Shown: piece after piece, positions 8,811 through 16,697 of the stretch
How the letters are laid out: each line of letters starts with the position of its first letter
How positions within the stretch are numbered: the first letter of the stretch is position 1
Source of the DNA: Floridanema aerugineum
GTDB taxonomy: Bacteria > Cyanobacteriota > Cyanobacteriia > Cyanobacteriales > Aerosakkonemataceae
DNA: 64,000 nt
NCBI RefSeq assembly: GCF_041929345.1
Contig: NZ_JBHFNQ010000214.1
Span: forward strand, 37,438-101,437
Direction: 5' to 3'
Program-made: the position numbers and the translations under genes
The notes under the pieces: model-generated
Database searches by the model: none
Seen by the model: the letters and a program-made list of their open reading frames with translations, nothing else
What the model was told of the DNA's origin: nothing

Positions 8811-9905
8811 CTATTTTTGGCTGATAGTTGCAGGAGTAATTGCGGCATATTGCTCTGTGGTGAGCATAGCTTCTTGAATATTAAGCGGTTTGGGTAGTAA
8901 GCCATTTCTATAAAAATAATCAGCAACTTTTTGTTGTTGCTGAATTAGTTCTGAACTAATTGCCCTTCTGCCAAAGGTACGCCGATCGATCACTTTTTGC
9001 ATCACATCTAATTCTAATTTCTGTTCCGGTGCAATTAGCTTGGCAGTTTCTTGAGGGTTTGCCTCTGCCCATTGTTCAATTTTGTCAATTTCCTCAATTA
9101 CTATTCGGAGTAATTCAGAATTTTCTTGAGCAAATTGTCTGCGTCCAATATAATACCCACCAGGCGAATCAATCCCTCTTGCATCACGAAGTATCCGCAC
9201 TCTACCCAATTTTTCTGCTAGGGCAAGATGAGGATCTCCTGTTACCCAAACAGGAATGTTTCCTTCAATAAATGCACCCCGCGCTTCTACATTTGGCATA
9301 CTTAAAACTTGAATATCACTGTATTGCAAACCGACATCTTCTAAAGCTCTGAGGATAAAATAGTGGGAAGCAGAAGCTTTTTGAAATACAACTTTTTGCC
9401 CTTTAATGTCTGCTACTGTCTTAATAGGAGATTCGGGTGGAACAGCAATTACGCTTCCTCTGCCAGTTTCAGGAGTAGTTTTTTGTCCAACTAAATAGAC
9501 AATTTGGGCACCCGCAGCTTGTGCGAATATTGGTGGAGTTTCCCCAACAGAACCTATGTCAATTTTGCCAACATTCATGGCTTCCATAAGTTGTGGCCCT
9601 TGGGCAAATTGCGCCCATTCCACTTTAATACCCAAAGGTTCTAAGCGTTTTTCTAATACACCTGTAACTCTAACTAAATCTCCTGCTTGTTGATATCCCA
9701 TGTGAATGACTTTAGTCTGAATTCCAGTGGTATTGGCATTAACAGGATTTGTGTTATTATCTGGGCTATTTGGAGCAGTGGAAGTTGTGGCATTTTGGTT
9801 TGATGTGCCACAACTTCCTAAGATTAAGGTAGTGGATAAACTTGCTAAACCGGGTAATACAACTTTGACGAAATGACGACGGGGAATTTTAATTTTTGAA
9901 ATCAT
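8811..9905 (-). CDS. SsuA-like ABC transporter substrate-binding lipoprotein
   Basis: A complete 364-aa periplasmic binding protein for sulfonates, taurine or related compounds. The N-terminus has a basic stretch (KIPRRHF), a hydrophobic core and a lipobox-like end at ILGSCG, followed by a Thr/Asn/Pro-rich linker. The body has the family motifs HMGYQQAGDLVRVTGVLEKR, GSVGETPPIFAQAAG, IAVPPESPI, KASASHYFILRAL and PVWVTGDP. No permease or ATPase gene accompanies it in the window. It is transcribed toward the truncated GST and binding-protein copies, which suggests a tandem duplication followed by a deletion. Confidence 0.92.
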   Translation of the reverse strand: MISKIKIPRRHFVKVVLPGLASLSTTLILGSCGTSNQNATTSTAPNSPDNNTNPVNANTTGIQTKVIHMGYQQAGDLVRVTGVLEKRLEPLGIKVEWAQFAQGPQLMEAMNVGKIDIGSVGETPPIFAQAAGAQIVYLVGQKTTPETGRGSVIAVPPESPIKTVADIKGQKVVFQKASASHYFILRALEDVGLQYSDIQVLSMPNVEARGAFIEGNIPVWVTGDPHLALAEKLGRVRILRDARGIDSPGGYYIGRRQFAQENSELLRIVIEEIDKIEQWAEANPQETAKLIAPEQKLELDVMQKVIDRRTFGRRAISSELIQQQQKVADYFYRNGLLPKPLNIQEAMLTTEQYAAITPATISQK

Positions 9906-10060
9906 CGGTTGTTGGTGTTTTCTGTTTTAGATGAAGGGGTTATAGATTTTTTTGAACCACAGAGATGCAGAGAACACTCCAGAGAAGAGATGGAGGAATT
10001 GCTTTATCTATGTTTATTTGTGGTTAGAAAATCCTAAATTTTTGCACTCTTGTTAGATGC

Positions 10061-10876
10061 TTATTGCTTCCAAGCAATTAGAGCGGTGACTGAAAGTTCT
10101 TCGGTAAATTTGCCTGATGGTTCAATTTTTAGTAGGGATTCTTTTAAATCAACCTGGAACTTTTCCCGATTTTTACCAAAGAATGATGGTAAGGCAAAAG
10201 CGGTTGAATAAATATAACCCAAGTATGAATCTATTGTCCAAGATTGCTCAAATTTAATTTCGTAGTTGGCGTAGCGCGGGAATTTTGATTTTGCTAAGAC
10301 TTCTTCATGGGGAATTTCTAAGGATTTCCATAGTCCTTGTCCGGCTTTTCCTGTGCGCCGCTGTTCGCCTAGCCAACGTTTTACTACTGCGATCGCAGTT
10401 TGCTTCCAAGGATGTTCGCTATGCCAAGGATCATCACTGGTTTTAATAATTGCAATTCCTCCGTCATCCGATAGCAAGGAATAAAGTTTTTCTAATACTA
10501 ATTCTCGCTGCATCCAATGAAAAGAACGTCCCAATGTTGCTAAGCGAAAATCACTGCAATCTGGAGAAATAGACTCGGCTCGATCTTGAACCCAGATAAT
10601 ATTATTTGCTCCCAAATTTCTCGCTTGTTCTTCAGCTTCTTTAAGCATTTCTGCATCTGGATCAACTGCAACTACTTCAGCAAAGCGATCGCGAAAAGGA
10701 ATAGCAATCAATCCTGCACCACAACCTAAATCAAGTAGTCTTCCTGTGCCATCAAGTTTAAAGATATCTGCCAATAAATCAAATAAGGCTTTCGGGTATT
10801 TCGATCGGTAACGCGCATAATACCAAGCAGCACCTTGAAATAAAGTTGGATCGTAGTTAGGAATCGTACTAACCAT
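10061..10876 (-). CDS. Class I SAM-dependent methyltransferase
   Basis: A 271-aa soluble methyltransferase. The SAM-binding motif I is LLDLGCGAGLIAIPF (about residue 42 on), followed by the acidic VVAVDPDAEML and the motif LATLGRSFHWMQ with SLLSDDGGIAII. The HWM signature is typical of the methyltransferase 11 family, whose substrates vary widely. It is separate in sequence from the one at 471-1145. Its upstream region holds an inverted repeat (10913-10952) and a long imperfect stem (11056-11169). No substrate can be given. Confidence 0.88.
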   Translation of the reverse strand: MVSTIPNYDPTLFQGAAWYYARYRSKYPKALFDLLADIFKLDGTGRLLDLGCGAGLIAIPFRDRFAEVVAVDPDAEMLKEAEEQARNLGANNIIWVQDRAESISPDCSDFRLATLGRSFHWMQRELVLEKLYSLLSDDGGIAIIKTSDDPWHSEHPWKQTAIAVVKRWLGEQRRTGKAGQGLWKSLEIPHEEVLAKSKFPRYANYEIKFEQSWTIDSYLGYIYSTAFALPSFFGKNREKFQVDLKESLLKIEPSGKFTEELSVTALIAWKQ

Positions 10877-10912
10877 TCAAAAAACTCCACAAGTTGACTT
10901 TAGTTTTTTAGG

Positions 10913-10952
10913 AAAGATGGGAAAAAGATATTTGTTGCAATTTCCCATCTTT
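10913..10952. promoter_or_regulatory. Inverted repeat upstream of methyltransferase
   Basis: AAAGATGGGA and TCCCATCTTT are exact inverted copies 20 bases apart, 36 bases before the minus-strand methyltransferase start. It could be a hairpin in the leader RNA or an operator. Confidence 0.35.
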
Positions 10953-11055
10953 AACAGGAGCGATAGCGGTCAACACTAAATATTCTTCTGTGTCTTTCTC
11001 AACAACTGCACTTATCAGGTTAGTTGTAACTAGCGAAAGATTGATTAGAAAAAAA

Positions 11056-11169
11056 AATGCCTACCTATTGCACTAACAGCGTTGTTCTCAGTTAGCCCCA
11101 AGAGTTTTCCGTGTCTACTTTAAAGGATCTAGAGAATTGAACAAATTTTGGTGTTTTTAGGCAGGCATT
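11056..11169. repeat. Long-range inverted repeat, possible structured RNA or MITE
   Basis: AATGCCTACC (11056) and GGCAGGCATT (11160) pair with one mismatch and enclose about 94 bases with further short pairing (CTAACAGCG to CAGTTAG region). It lies in the 869-bp gap from 10877 to 11745, which holds no gene I can support. Confidence 0.35.
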
Positions 11170-11278
11170 CTATAGTACTGTTTATCGAGCGACTTACCGT
11201 AGTTTTCATTTAAGATTATGTCATAGCCTTCCAGAAAATACAAGATGATTTGCCAATAAAATGTGTGAATTTCGTATA

Positions 11279-11293
11279 ATTAGATACTCTAAC
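11279..11293. promoter_or_regulatory. 15-bp motif shared with 1232-1246
   Basis: An exact second copy of ATTAGATACTCTAAC. Here it lies about 400 bases upstream of the minus-strand methyltransferase and just before the MITE insertion. Confidence 0.35.
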
Positions 11294-11373
11294 TAACGAA
11301 TTCGTTCAGTTGTCTGGCTTACAGCCATAAATGTTTATTACTGAGATTTTGCACTAGGAGGCAGAGCCTTTAT

Positions 11374-11519
11374 CAATACTTCTCGGTTAAGAATTTTTCC
11401 CTTTGTAGGGGCGAAGCATTCGGGTCAAAATTTATGGCTGAAAACCTAGATTTTCTGCCCGAATGCTGATGCCTCCGGCACGCTACGCGAACGCCCCTAC
11501 TCTTAACCGAGCAGTATTG
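11374..11519. mobile_element. 146-bp MITE with 10-bp target-site duplication
   Basis: The ends are inverted copies: CAATACTTCTCGGTTAAGA on the left and the complement of TCTTAACCGAGCAGTATTG on the right, with one mismatch. A second inner inverted pair (TAGGGGCG with CGCCCCTA; GCATTCGGG with CCCGAATGC) lies inside. The direct repeat GAGCCTTTAT abuts both ends (11364-11373 and 11520-11529), which is the mark of transposition. It encodes nothing and would need a transposase supplied elsewhere. It is inserted into another palindromic repeat. Confidence 0.85.
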
Positions 11520-11532
11520 GAGCCTTTATTTT

Positions 11533-11580
11533 CGTTCCCAGGTTGAACCTGGGAACGAGATGTGGGAGGTAAAACCTCCC
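11533..11580. repeat. Palindromic repeat pair interrupted by the MITE
   Basis: GTTCCCAGG-TTGAA-CCTGGGAAC is followed by GGGAGGT-AAA-ACCTCCC. This G/C-rich double hairpin is a common dispersed type in cyanobacteria. Its left neighbour (GAGGCAGAGCCTTTAT) is separated from it by the MITE. Confidence 0.6.
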
Positions 11581-11745
11581 TTGGTACAAGATCGATTTGA
11601 GTATTAAATGCAAACAATAATTGAACTAAGCCTCAGCTAGGGCGTAGTTCAATTATCATTAATAACTATTATTGATAAGTTATTTATTTGAATATAAAAA
11701 ACACTTGTAGTAACAATCTATCTTTTTTAAATGAGAAGCGATCGT

Positions 11746-11961
11746 TTAATCAGCTACTACTATGCTATTAGGGTTTAAGGGAGAGGTAAAAACATAATAG
11801 ATAACTCCGGTTGCTAATAGGGTAACGGCAATGCTGAAAATTGTCACCCAGCGATCGGCAGGTTCGTAGGTATCTTCATCAATATCTCGACGCACGAAAA
11901 AATAGTGAATTGTTGTTAGTAACACAGTTACTAAACCTACTAAAGAGAAAGTTAAACCCAA
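11746..11961 (-). CDS. Small two-helix membrane protein, inverted copy 1
   Basis: A 71-aa frame with two predicted membrane segments (LVGLVTVLLTTIHYFF and WVTIFSIAVTLLATGVIYYV) separated by a charged loop, VRRDIDEDTYEPADR. The start used is a TTG. The frame stays open upstream as KPSRQPGDGWKL without an ATG, so the true N-terminus may have been lost. A second, head-to-head copy of the same protein begins 14 bases away on the other strand. I do not recognise a named family; it looks like a small inner-membrane or thylakoid protein. Confidence 0.6.
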   Translation of the reverse strand: MGLTFSLVGLVTVLLTTIHYFFVRRDIDEDTYEPADRWVTIFSIAVTLLATGVIYYVFTSPLNPNSIVVAD

Positions 11962-11975
11962 CTTCCAACCATCAC

Positions 11976-12143
11976 CAGGTTGTCTGGACGGTTTTGCTTT
12001 CTACATTTCATTTTTTCGCAGTCCGACGTGATATTGATGCCGATTTTTACCAACCAGCAGGTCGTTGGGTGATTCTTTCTAGTATGGCGGTGACTTTTTT
12101 GGGAACTGGAGTAGTGTATTACGTTTTTACAGCTTCTTTTTGA
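11976..12143 (+). pseudogene. Small membrane protein, inverted copy 2, 5' truncated
   Basis: The last 55 codons read VVWTVLLSTFHFFAVRRDID, then ADFYQPAGRWVILSSMAV and TFLGTGVVYYVFTASF. Nearly every position matches the minus-strand protein at 11746-11961. It lacks a start codon and the first dozen residues, and upstream it runs antisense into the other copy. The two form an inverted duplication whose centre has lost sequence. Confidence 0.7.
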
Positions 12144-12285
12144 TAATCTGCCGTTGAGCGATCGACCTCAAATAGTAAAGAGATGTAACGAGACAGTCCG
12201 AGTACAGTTTACCTATCGGAAAATAGTAGTATAGACGATGCGAATTTCGCAGACTCTTAATAATTGCTTTATATTTGAATGACCG

Positions 12286-12825
12286 ATGGCTAAACTCTTG
12301 CTGGAAGACAATTCCATTTACCACGACTTAAGCGATATTGAGCGTGAAATTACACCTGTGGGTATGCAACTCAGACACTTTGACCCCGGATCGGCGCTTC
12401 TGTTTCCCGACTTACCGAACCAAGATATGTTAGCTGATACCCAGAAGCGAGAAATTCTAGAGCTTCATAACAGCTTATTTGAATTTCTCAAACAAGAAGG
12501 AGGTTTTCTTTGGAATGATTTGCTGGTTTTACATCCAGGTTCACCCAATTTGCAAACCCTAATCACAACTTACAGCCGTTACCATACTCACAACGCCCCA
12601 GAAGCTTACTATGTATTAGCAGGAGAGGCGATTATTGGTTTGCTCAAACCTGATGGTAGTCAGCTACAACTTTTAATGGAAGCGCAGGATTATTTACACA
12701 TTCCTACTGAAGTTGAGCACTGGTTTAGTCCCTCTGCAACTTTGCATTTTAAAGCGGTGCGCTACTTTGCCAATGTTGAAGGTTGGGTACCACAATATAC
12801 AGGTACAAAAATGAGCAACTTGTAA
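12286..12825 (+). CDS. mtnD: Acireductone dioxygenase (ARD)-like cupin
   Basis: A 179-aa cupin. The metal-binding signature H-x-H-x3-E is visible as YHTHNAPEAYYVLAGE, with the fourth ligand in EVEHWF. The C-terminal ending RYFANVEGWVPQYTGT is typical of acireductone dioxygenases of the methionine salvage pathway, which open 1,2-dihydroxy-3-keto-5-methylthiopentene. No other mtn genes are nearby, so the salvage role is inferred from family only. The neighbourhood is otherwise concerned with sulfur and redox metabolism. It converges on the copper-storage gene with a shared terminator between them. Confidence 0.82.
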   Translation: MAKLLLEDNSIYHDLSDIEREITPVGMQLRHFDPGSALLFPDLPNQDMLADTQKREILELHNSLFEFLKQEGGFLWNDLLVLHPGSPNLQTLITTYSRYHTHNAPEAYYVLAGEAIIGLLKPDGSQLQLLMEAQDYLHIPTEVEHWFSPSATLHFKAVRYFANVEGWVPQYTGTKMSNL

Positions 12826-12846
12826 ATGATGGAAATAGGAGAAATA

Positions 12847-12879
12847 CAAGCGCCCAAAAATTTTTAGTTTGAGCGCTTG
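12847..12879. terminator. Bidirectional terminator
   Basis: CAAGCGC and GCGCTTG pair, with an A-run and a T-run in the loop-side arms (CCCAAAAATTTTT). It lies exactly between the convergent ARD-like and copper-storage genes. Confidence 0.65.
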
Positions 12880-12914
12880 CTTATTAATTTGCCAACCAGA
12901 TTCTGCTAATTAAA

Positions 12915-13280
12915 TTACATAGTAGGCATCATTTCCATTGTTTTACAGCATTCGGCACACTTGCGGCAAGCCATTGCACAAGCCATCATCATTTCATCAT
13001 CAGGCATCATTTCGCAAGCCATCGCACAGCGATCGCACATTTCCGCGCAAAGCATACAAGTGCGTGCCATGAATTCGGAACCACCCATCATCATGTTCAT
13101 ACACATCATGCACATTTCCGCGCAGTCACGCATCATCGCCATCATTGTCATGTCCATATACTCACCACCTTTAGTCATGCAGTAAGTCATGGTTGCCATG
13201 CAAGTTTTTTGACAGTCCATTAAAGCTTGCATACAGGTTTGCATTTCGGAAGTCATGGATTTTGTCATCATCATCATCAT
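12915..13280 (-). CDS. Four-helix-bundle copper-storage protein (Csp, DUF326 family)
   Basis: A 121-aa protein extraordinarily rich in Met and Cys, with regularly spaced pairs such as CMQALMDCQKTC, CAEMCMMCMNMMM, CMLCAEMCDRC and CRKCAECC. The Cys-x2-x3-Cys spacing along helices is the signature of the Csp family, whose four-helix bundle fills its core with Cu(I) thiolates. It has no signal peptide, so a cytosolic copper buffer is likely. The gene has a clear GAGGAA ribosome-binding site before a run of ATG codons, so the exact first Met is ambiguous by a few codons. It stands alone with about 960 bp of non-coding DNA upstream. Confidence 0.9.
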   Translation of the reverse strand: MMMMMTKSMTSEMQTCMQALMDCQKTCMATMTYCMTKGGEYMDMTMMAMMRDCAEMCMMCMNMMMGGSEFMARTCMLCAEMCDRCAMACEMMPDDEMMMACAMACRKCAECCKTMEMMPTM

Positions 13281-14240
13281 GGTAAATTCCTCTATTTGCT
13301 TCTCTGGACAGATTTAAATTTTGCTTTGAATAGCTTATTAGACTTTTAAAACAAATATTTAGCTGAGTCAATGGGTTTTTAAGGCTTTGTAGATTTAATT
13401 TCAGTAAGTTTATAGGATAAGTAATTTATTCCTTAATCTACTTGTTTAAGGACACCGTTTATTACAGACTTATTGCGTAGTAAAGCTTTTAAATCTCTAC
13501 TTCATTGGTAGGATTTCTAACAAGCAAGGAGTCTAATAGTTCAGTTTGGAACTATACAGTTATTTTTGCTACATTTTTTGTGTCAAGCTTTCTTGATAAA
13601 TAGTTTTTGTTTACTATTTTAGTAAAGTATAAATTTATTAAATGTTGATAATAAATAAAAATTTCATTAAATTCTAATCAGGTTGACAGGTAATTGATTT
13701 TTGTTAAATGACTTGAGTTAATTAGCTGTTAATTATTTAAAATCCCTGCTTTAAACAATCAACAGCTTCTCCATTCTTAATGTTGAAGTATGGCAAAATT
13801 ATAGCTAATTAAAATCTTACCTTAGACAGATATTCATATAAAAAACATTTTTAAATTTACAATTTGACTTGTTATTCTCCAGTAATATTATCGAATAAGT
13901 ATAGATTTAATTAAATTAAAACATTCAATCACCGCTAAAGTTATCGGGTTTGTTAACTTACAAATATTAGGTTATAACAGGTTTTTTCTATCAAATAATA
14001 AGATCAAGTGTTAATATTTAAAAACGAGGGAACTGAAAAAGCCAACTTTTAGGTAAGTTGTCGAAACCTGATTTCGCAACAGATGATTAACCTCTGGTGT
14101 GCTTACACTGGCTGGTGTGAATCAGGCTGTTCGGAAGTATACAAGCTAGGTCTGGGGAGTCAATCAACCAGTACCAAGTTTGTGGTGGTGATGATTACTT
14201 AATTTGAAAGTTGGCAAAGGGTAGTTGATTTACAAAAAAC
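13281..14240. other. Non-coding gap, AT-rich with a less AT-rich 3' third
   Basis: No supportable gene. From 13281 to about 14020 the DNA is very AT-rich with no strong repeat. From about 14028 to 14210 composition shifts toward mixed bases with short self-pairing runs (GGTGTGCTTACACTGGCTGGTGTG; TTAGGTAAGTTG). This could be a leader RNA or small RNA before the DUF2808 gene; I recognise no known RNA family. Confidence 0.4.
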
Positions 14241-14765
14241 ATGAAAAACATTCGGAATTGGGTCAAACCCTTATTTATTGTCGTTTCTGGATGCTGTTTA
14301 TTACCTCTTTCTCCAGCGACAATGGCTTTAGCTGAATCACCACTTTTAGTTGCTACAACAACAACTTTTAATTCAATTGGTGTTAAGCAAGCTATCTATT
14401 ATTTCACCCTGCAAGTACCAGCTAATTCTAGGGAACCTGTACAGAAAGTTACCTTTACTCAAAGACAAGGTTTAGAACAAATTGGCTTTGATGAAAAAGG
14501 TAGCTATGCTTTCGTGGGAACACCTGGTCGCAAGGGAGAAAGTTTAGCGATCGCGCTTGCCACTAACGATCGCCAAAACCAAACAACCACAGTCACATTT
14601 AACCAGCCATTAGCGCCTGGTCAAACAGTTACAATTGCTTTGCGACCTTTCCGCAATCCCATTTACGAAGGAGTTTATTTGTTTGAGTTAGCAGCGCTTA
14701 CCTCTTCGCCGTCAACTCAAAGCCAAAGTATTGGTATTGGTCGCTTACAATTCTACCAAGATTGA
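14241..14765 (+). CDS. DUF2808 domain-containing exported protein
   Basis: A 174-aa protein with an N-terminal signal peptide (basic KNIRNWVK, then a hydrophobic core, cleavage likely after ALAES). The mature part matches the DUF2808 pattern: YYFTLQVPANSREPVQKVTF, then FDEKGSYAF and a C-terminal NPIYEGVYLFELAAL. The family is nearly restricted to cyanobacteria and its function is unknown. The long leader (about 14028-14240) could carry regulatory RNA. It is followed by a good intrinsic terminator at 14846. Confidence 0.85.
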   Translation: MKNIRNWVKPLFIVVSGCCLLPLSPATMALAESPLLVATTTTFNSIGVKQAIYYFTLQVPANSREPVQKVTFTQRQGLEQIGFDEKGSYAFVGTPGRKGESLAIALATNDRQNQTTTVTFNQPLAPGQTVTIALRPFRNPIYEGVYLFELAALTSSPSTQSQSIGIGRLQFYQD

Positions 14766-14845
14766 TTGGGCTATCTCACTTATAAAACATTTTCAGTTTT
14801 AGCTAAAGTGCGATCGCCAATCATCTCCAATTAGCCTATTTTATC

Positions 14846-14872
14846 TACACCTTTTTTTAAGGTGTATTTTTT
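14846..14872 (+). terminator. Intrinsic terminator of the DUF2808 gene
   Basis: The stem ACACCTT/AAGGTGT with an all-T loop is followed at once by a run of six T. Confidence 0.7.
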
Positions 14873-15041
14873 ATGCTAAATTTGATTATTGCATAACTAA
14901 TTTAGTAAAACAAGTATTAATTAAACAATTTTGGTAAATATTTTTATTTTAACTCTTTGCTTGCTTATTTAATTTGATTGTGGCATATTTAAGGTTAATC
15001 TTGTTAACTCCTGTTTGTTTACCGATTAAGCGTATTTTAAC

Positions 15042-15083
15042 CTAAAACCAAGCTTAAAGCTATTTATTTAAGCTTGGTTTTAG
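15042..15083. terminator. Strong inverted repeat in convergent gap
   Basis: CTAAAACCAAGCTTAAA pairs perfectly with TTTAAGCTTGGTTTTAG, 17 bp around an 8-base loop. It lies between the convergent DUF2808 and hydroxyacid dehydrogenase genes and can fold on either strand. Confidence 0.55.
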
Positions 15084-15110
15084 AGTTTCATTTAACTCAT
15101 AATAAAAAAA

Positions 15111-15154
15111 TTACAAATGTAGAGATGTATGCTGTAAAGTCTCTACATTTGTAA
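15111..15154. terminator. Second strong inverted repeat in the same gap
   Basis: TTACAAATGTAGAG pairs with CTCTACATTTGTAA, 14 bp perfect, 31 bases before the stop of the minus-strand dehydrogenase. It is also of the type dispersed in cyanobacterial genomes. The rest of the gap 14766-15184 is AT-rich and shows nothing more. Confidence 0.55.
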
Positions 15155-15184
15155 CAGAAGTGAGTTGAGAGGATGTAATTAAGT

Positions 15185-16141
15185 TTAATAACCAGCCTTT
15201 TTATTTACCACATTGCGTAAAGGTTTCCGGCTCGAATACCGATTAAAATTATCCAAGAACAGAGCCAAAGAACGCTCGACTACTTTGGGAGAATTGCCGG
15301 AACAATGGGGAGTAACAAAGACATTAGGTAATGACCAAAAAGGACTTTCTGGTGGTAAAGGTTCAGTGTAAAAAGTGTCTAAAGCTGCACCTGCGATCGC
15401 ACCTTCGCTAAGAGCTTTATACAAAGCTAATTCATCTACTACAGCACCTCTAGCAATGTTAATTAAATAAGCATTAGGACGCATTAAACTTAACGCCGTT
15501 GCATCAATCATTCCTTTAGTTTCTGGGGTAAGGGGTGCAGCGATGACAACATAATCTGCTTTGGGTAAAAGCGATCGCCATTCTTGTGCATCAACTAGCA
15601 AATCAAAATTAGGCATTGCTTGTGGGTGACGACGACTGCCAAAAATTTGCATCCCAAAAGCTTTAGCACGAAGCGCAATTTCTTGACCAATTCCACCTGC
15701 ACCAATAATTAACAAAGTTGCATCTTTTAACTCTTTAATAGGCCAGCCTTTTTTCCAGAGCTTTTCAGCTTGGCAAGCGTATAATGAGGGCAACTGTTTA
15801 GCATAAGCGAGCATATAAGTAATGACAAATTCTGCAATGGGAATTGCATGAACTCCTGCACCATTTGTCAGGATAATATCTCTTTCCAAAAAAGTCGGTG
15901 TCAGGATGTGATTTACACCTGCACTTGGCGTATGTTGCCAACGTAATGCGGGTGCTGAAGTCAAAACTTTATGCAGAGTTTCCTTCTTCAAATAAAACCA
16001 ATTAAAATAAACTTCTGCATCTTTAGCATCACCGTCAATATTACCCTCACTATCAACAGGAAGAACAGTTAAATTTGAGGGTAAATGCAGCTGAACATCA
16101 GCAACAACTTCTTTTGGTAAAATTACTTTCAAAGACCTCAA
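15185..16141 (-). CDS. D-2-hydroxyacid dehydrogenase
   Basis: A 318-aa NAD-dependent dehydrogenase. The nucleotide-binding motif is GAGGIGQEIALRAKAFGM (about residue 148). The catalytic triad is present: Arg in NIARGAVVDE, Glu in TFYTEPLP and His in VFVTPHCSG. An extra N-terminal lobe of about 110 residues matches the family layout (WQHTPSAGVNHIL). It probably reduces a 2-oxo acid; whether glyoxylate, hydroxypyruvate or another is not readable. It stands alone, and upstream is an inverted dispersed repeat before the ferredoxin/flavoprotein pair. Confidence 0.92.
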   Translation of the reverse strand: MRSLKVILPKEVVADVQLHLPSNLTVLPVDSEGNIDGDAKDAEVYFNWFYLKKETLHKVLTSAPALRWQHTPSAGVNHILTPTFLERDIILTNGAGVHAIPIAEFVITYMLAYAKQLPSLYACQAEKLWKKGWPIKELKDATLLIIGAGGIGQEIALRAKAFGMQIFGSRRHPQAMPNFDLLVDAQEWRSLLPKADYVVIAAPLTPETKGMIDATALSLMRPNAYLINIARGAVVDELALYKALSEGAIAGAALDTFYTEPLPPESPFWSLPNVFVTPHCSGNSPKVVERSLALFLDNFNRYSSRKPLRNVVNKKAGY

Positions 16142-16180
16142 CTCCTGAAATTTCTCTTCTAAACAGTAAGCTTGCGCTTA

Positions 16181-16327
16181 CATCTGTGTTTATCTGTGGA
16201 CATCTCTGGTTAAAAATTATACCTCTGTCTCTTACCAAGAGTCTAATTAACATTTACCTTTTTGCAAAAAGCAAAGATTTAATTTTAACCGCAGATGAAA
16301 GCAGATAAACGCAGATGAACGCAGATG
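16181..16327. repeat. Dispersed repeat, inverted pair
   Basis: CATCTGTGTTTATCTGTGG on the left mirrors GCAGATAAACGCAGATG on the right, with further CAGATG units. It is of the same type as the core of the element at 2760-2869. Confidence 0.5.
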
Positions 16328-16370
16328 TATATGAATTTCATTTGAGTTGTGAGAAAGATTAGCGTAGAAA

Positions 16371-16697
16371 TTAGAGCGCCCTCAACAAAACAAAAGTTTC
16401 GTCTTGTTTTGCTCGGTTGATTCTACCATTTCCCCAACCAATGTTTTTTCGATAGCTACCTAAAAGTTCTGTTTCTGCGAGAATTTTTTCATCTACCTCC
16501 TTTAATGGTTCTACTTCTGGCGCAACATAAAGCGCATCTACCGGACAATATAATTCACACATGAAACAGGTTTGACAATCGCTTTGTCTGGCAATTTTTG
16601 GTGCAGCATTTGCCACACTATCAAATACATTAGTGGGGCAAACATTAACGCAAAGGTTGCATTTAATACACCGAGATTCGCTGACTAATTCAATCAC
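16371..16697 (-). CDS. 4Fe-4S ferredoxin, AprB-like partner subunit
   Basis: A 108-aa protein with two 4Fe-4S motifs: CIKCNLCVNVCP near residue 10 and CQTCFMCELYCP near residue 40. A short C-terminal tail of about 50 residues follows. It starts with a GTG that overlaps the stop of the flavoprotein gene upstream (GTGA), so the two are translationally coupled and surely form one enzyme. The arrangement matches AprBA-like or fumarate-reductase-like flavoprotein/ferredoxin pairs found beside sulfonate-use genes. Confidence 0.93.
   Translation of the reverse strand: MIELVSESRCIKCNLCVNVCPTNVFDSVANAAPKIARQSDCQTCFMCELYCPVDALYVAPEVEPLKEVDEKILAETELLGSYRKNIGWGNGRINRAKQDETFVLLRAL

Noticed and set aside
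14028..14240. Riboswitch upstream of the DUF2808 gene
   Set aside because: The mixed composition and short hairpins are suggestive, but I cannot match a known consensus.
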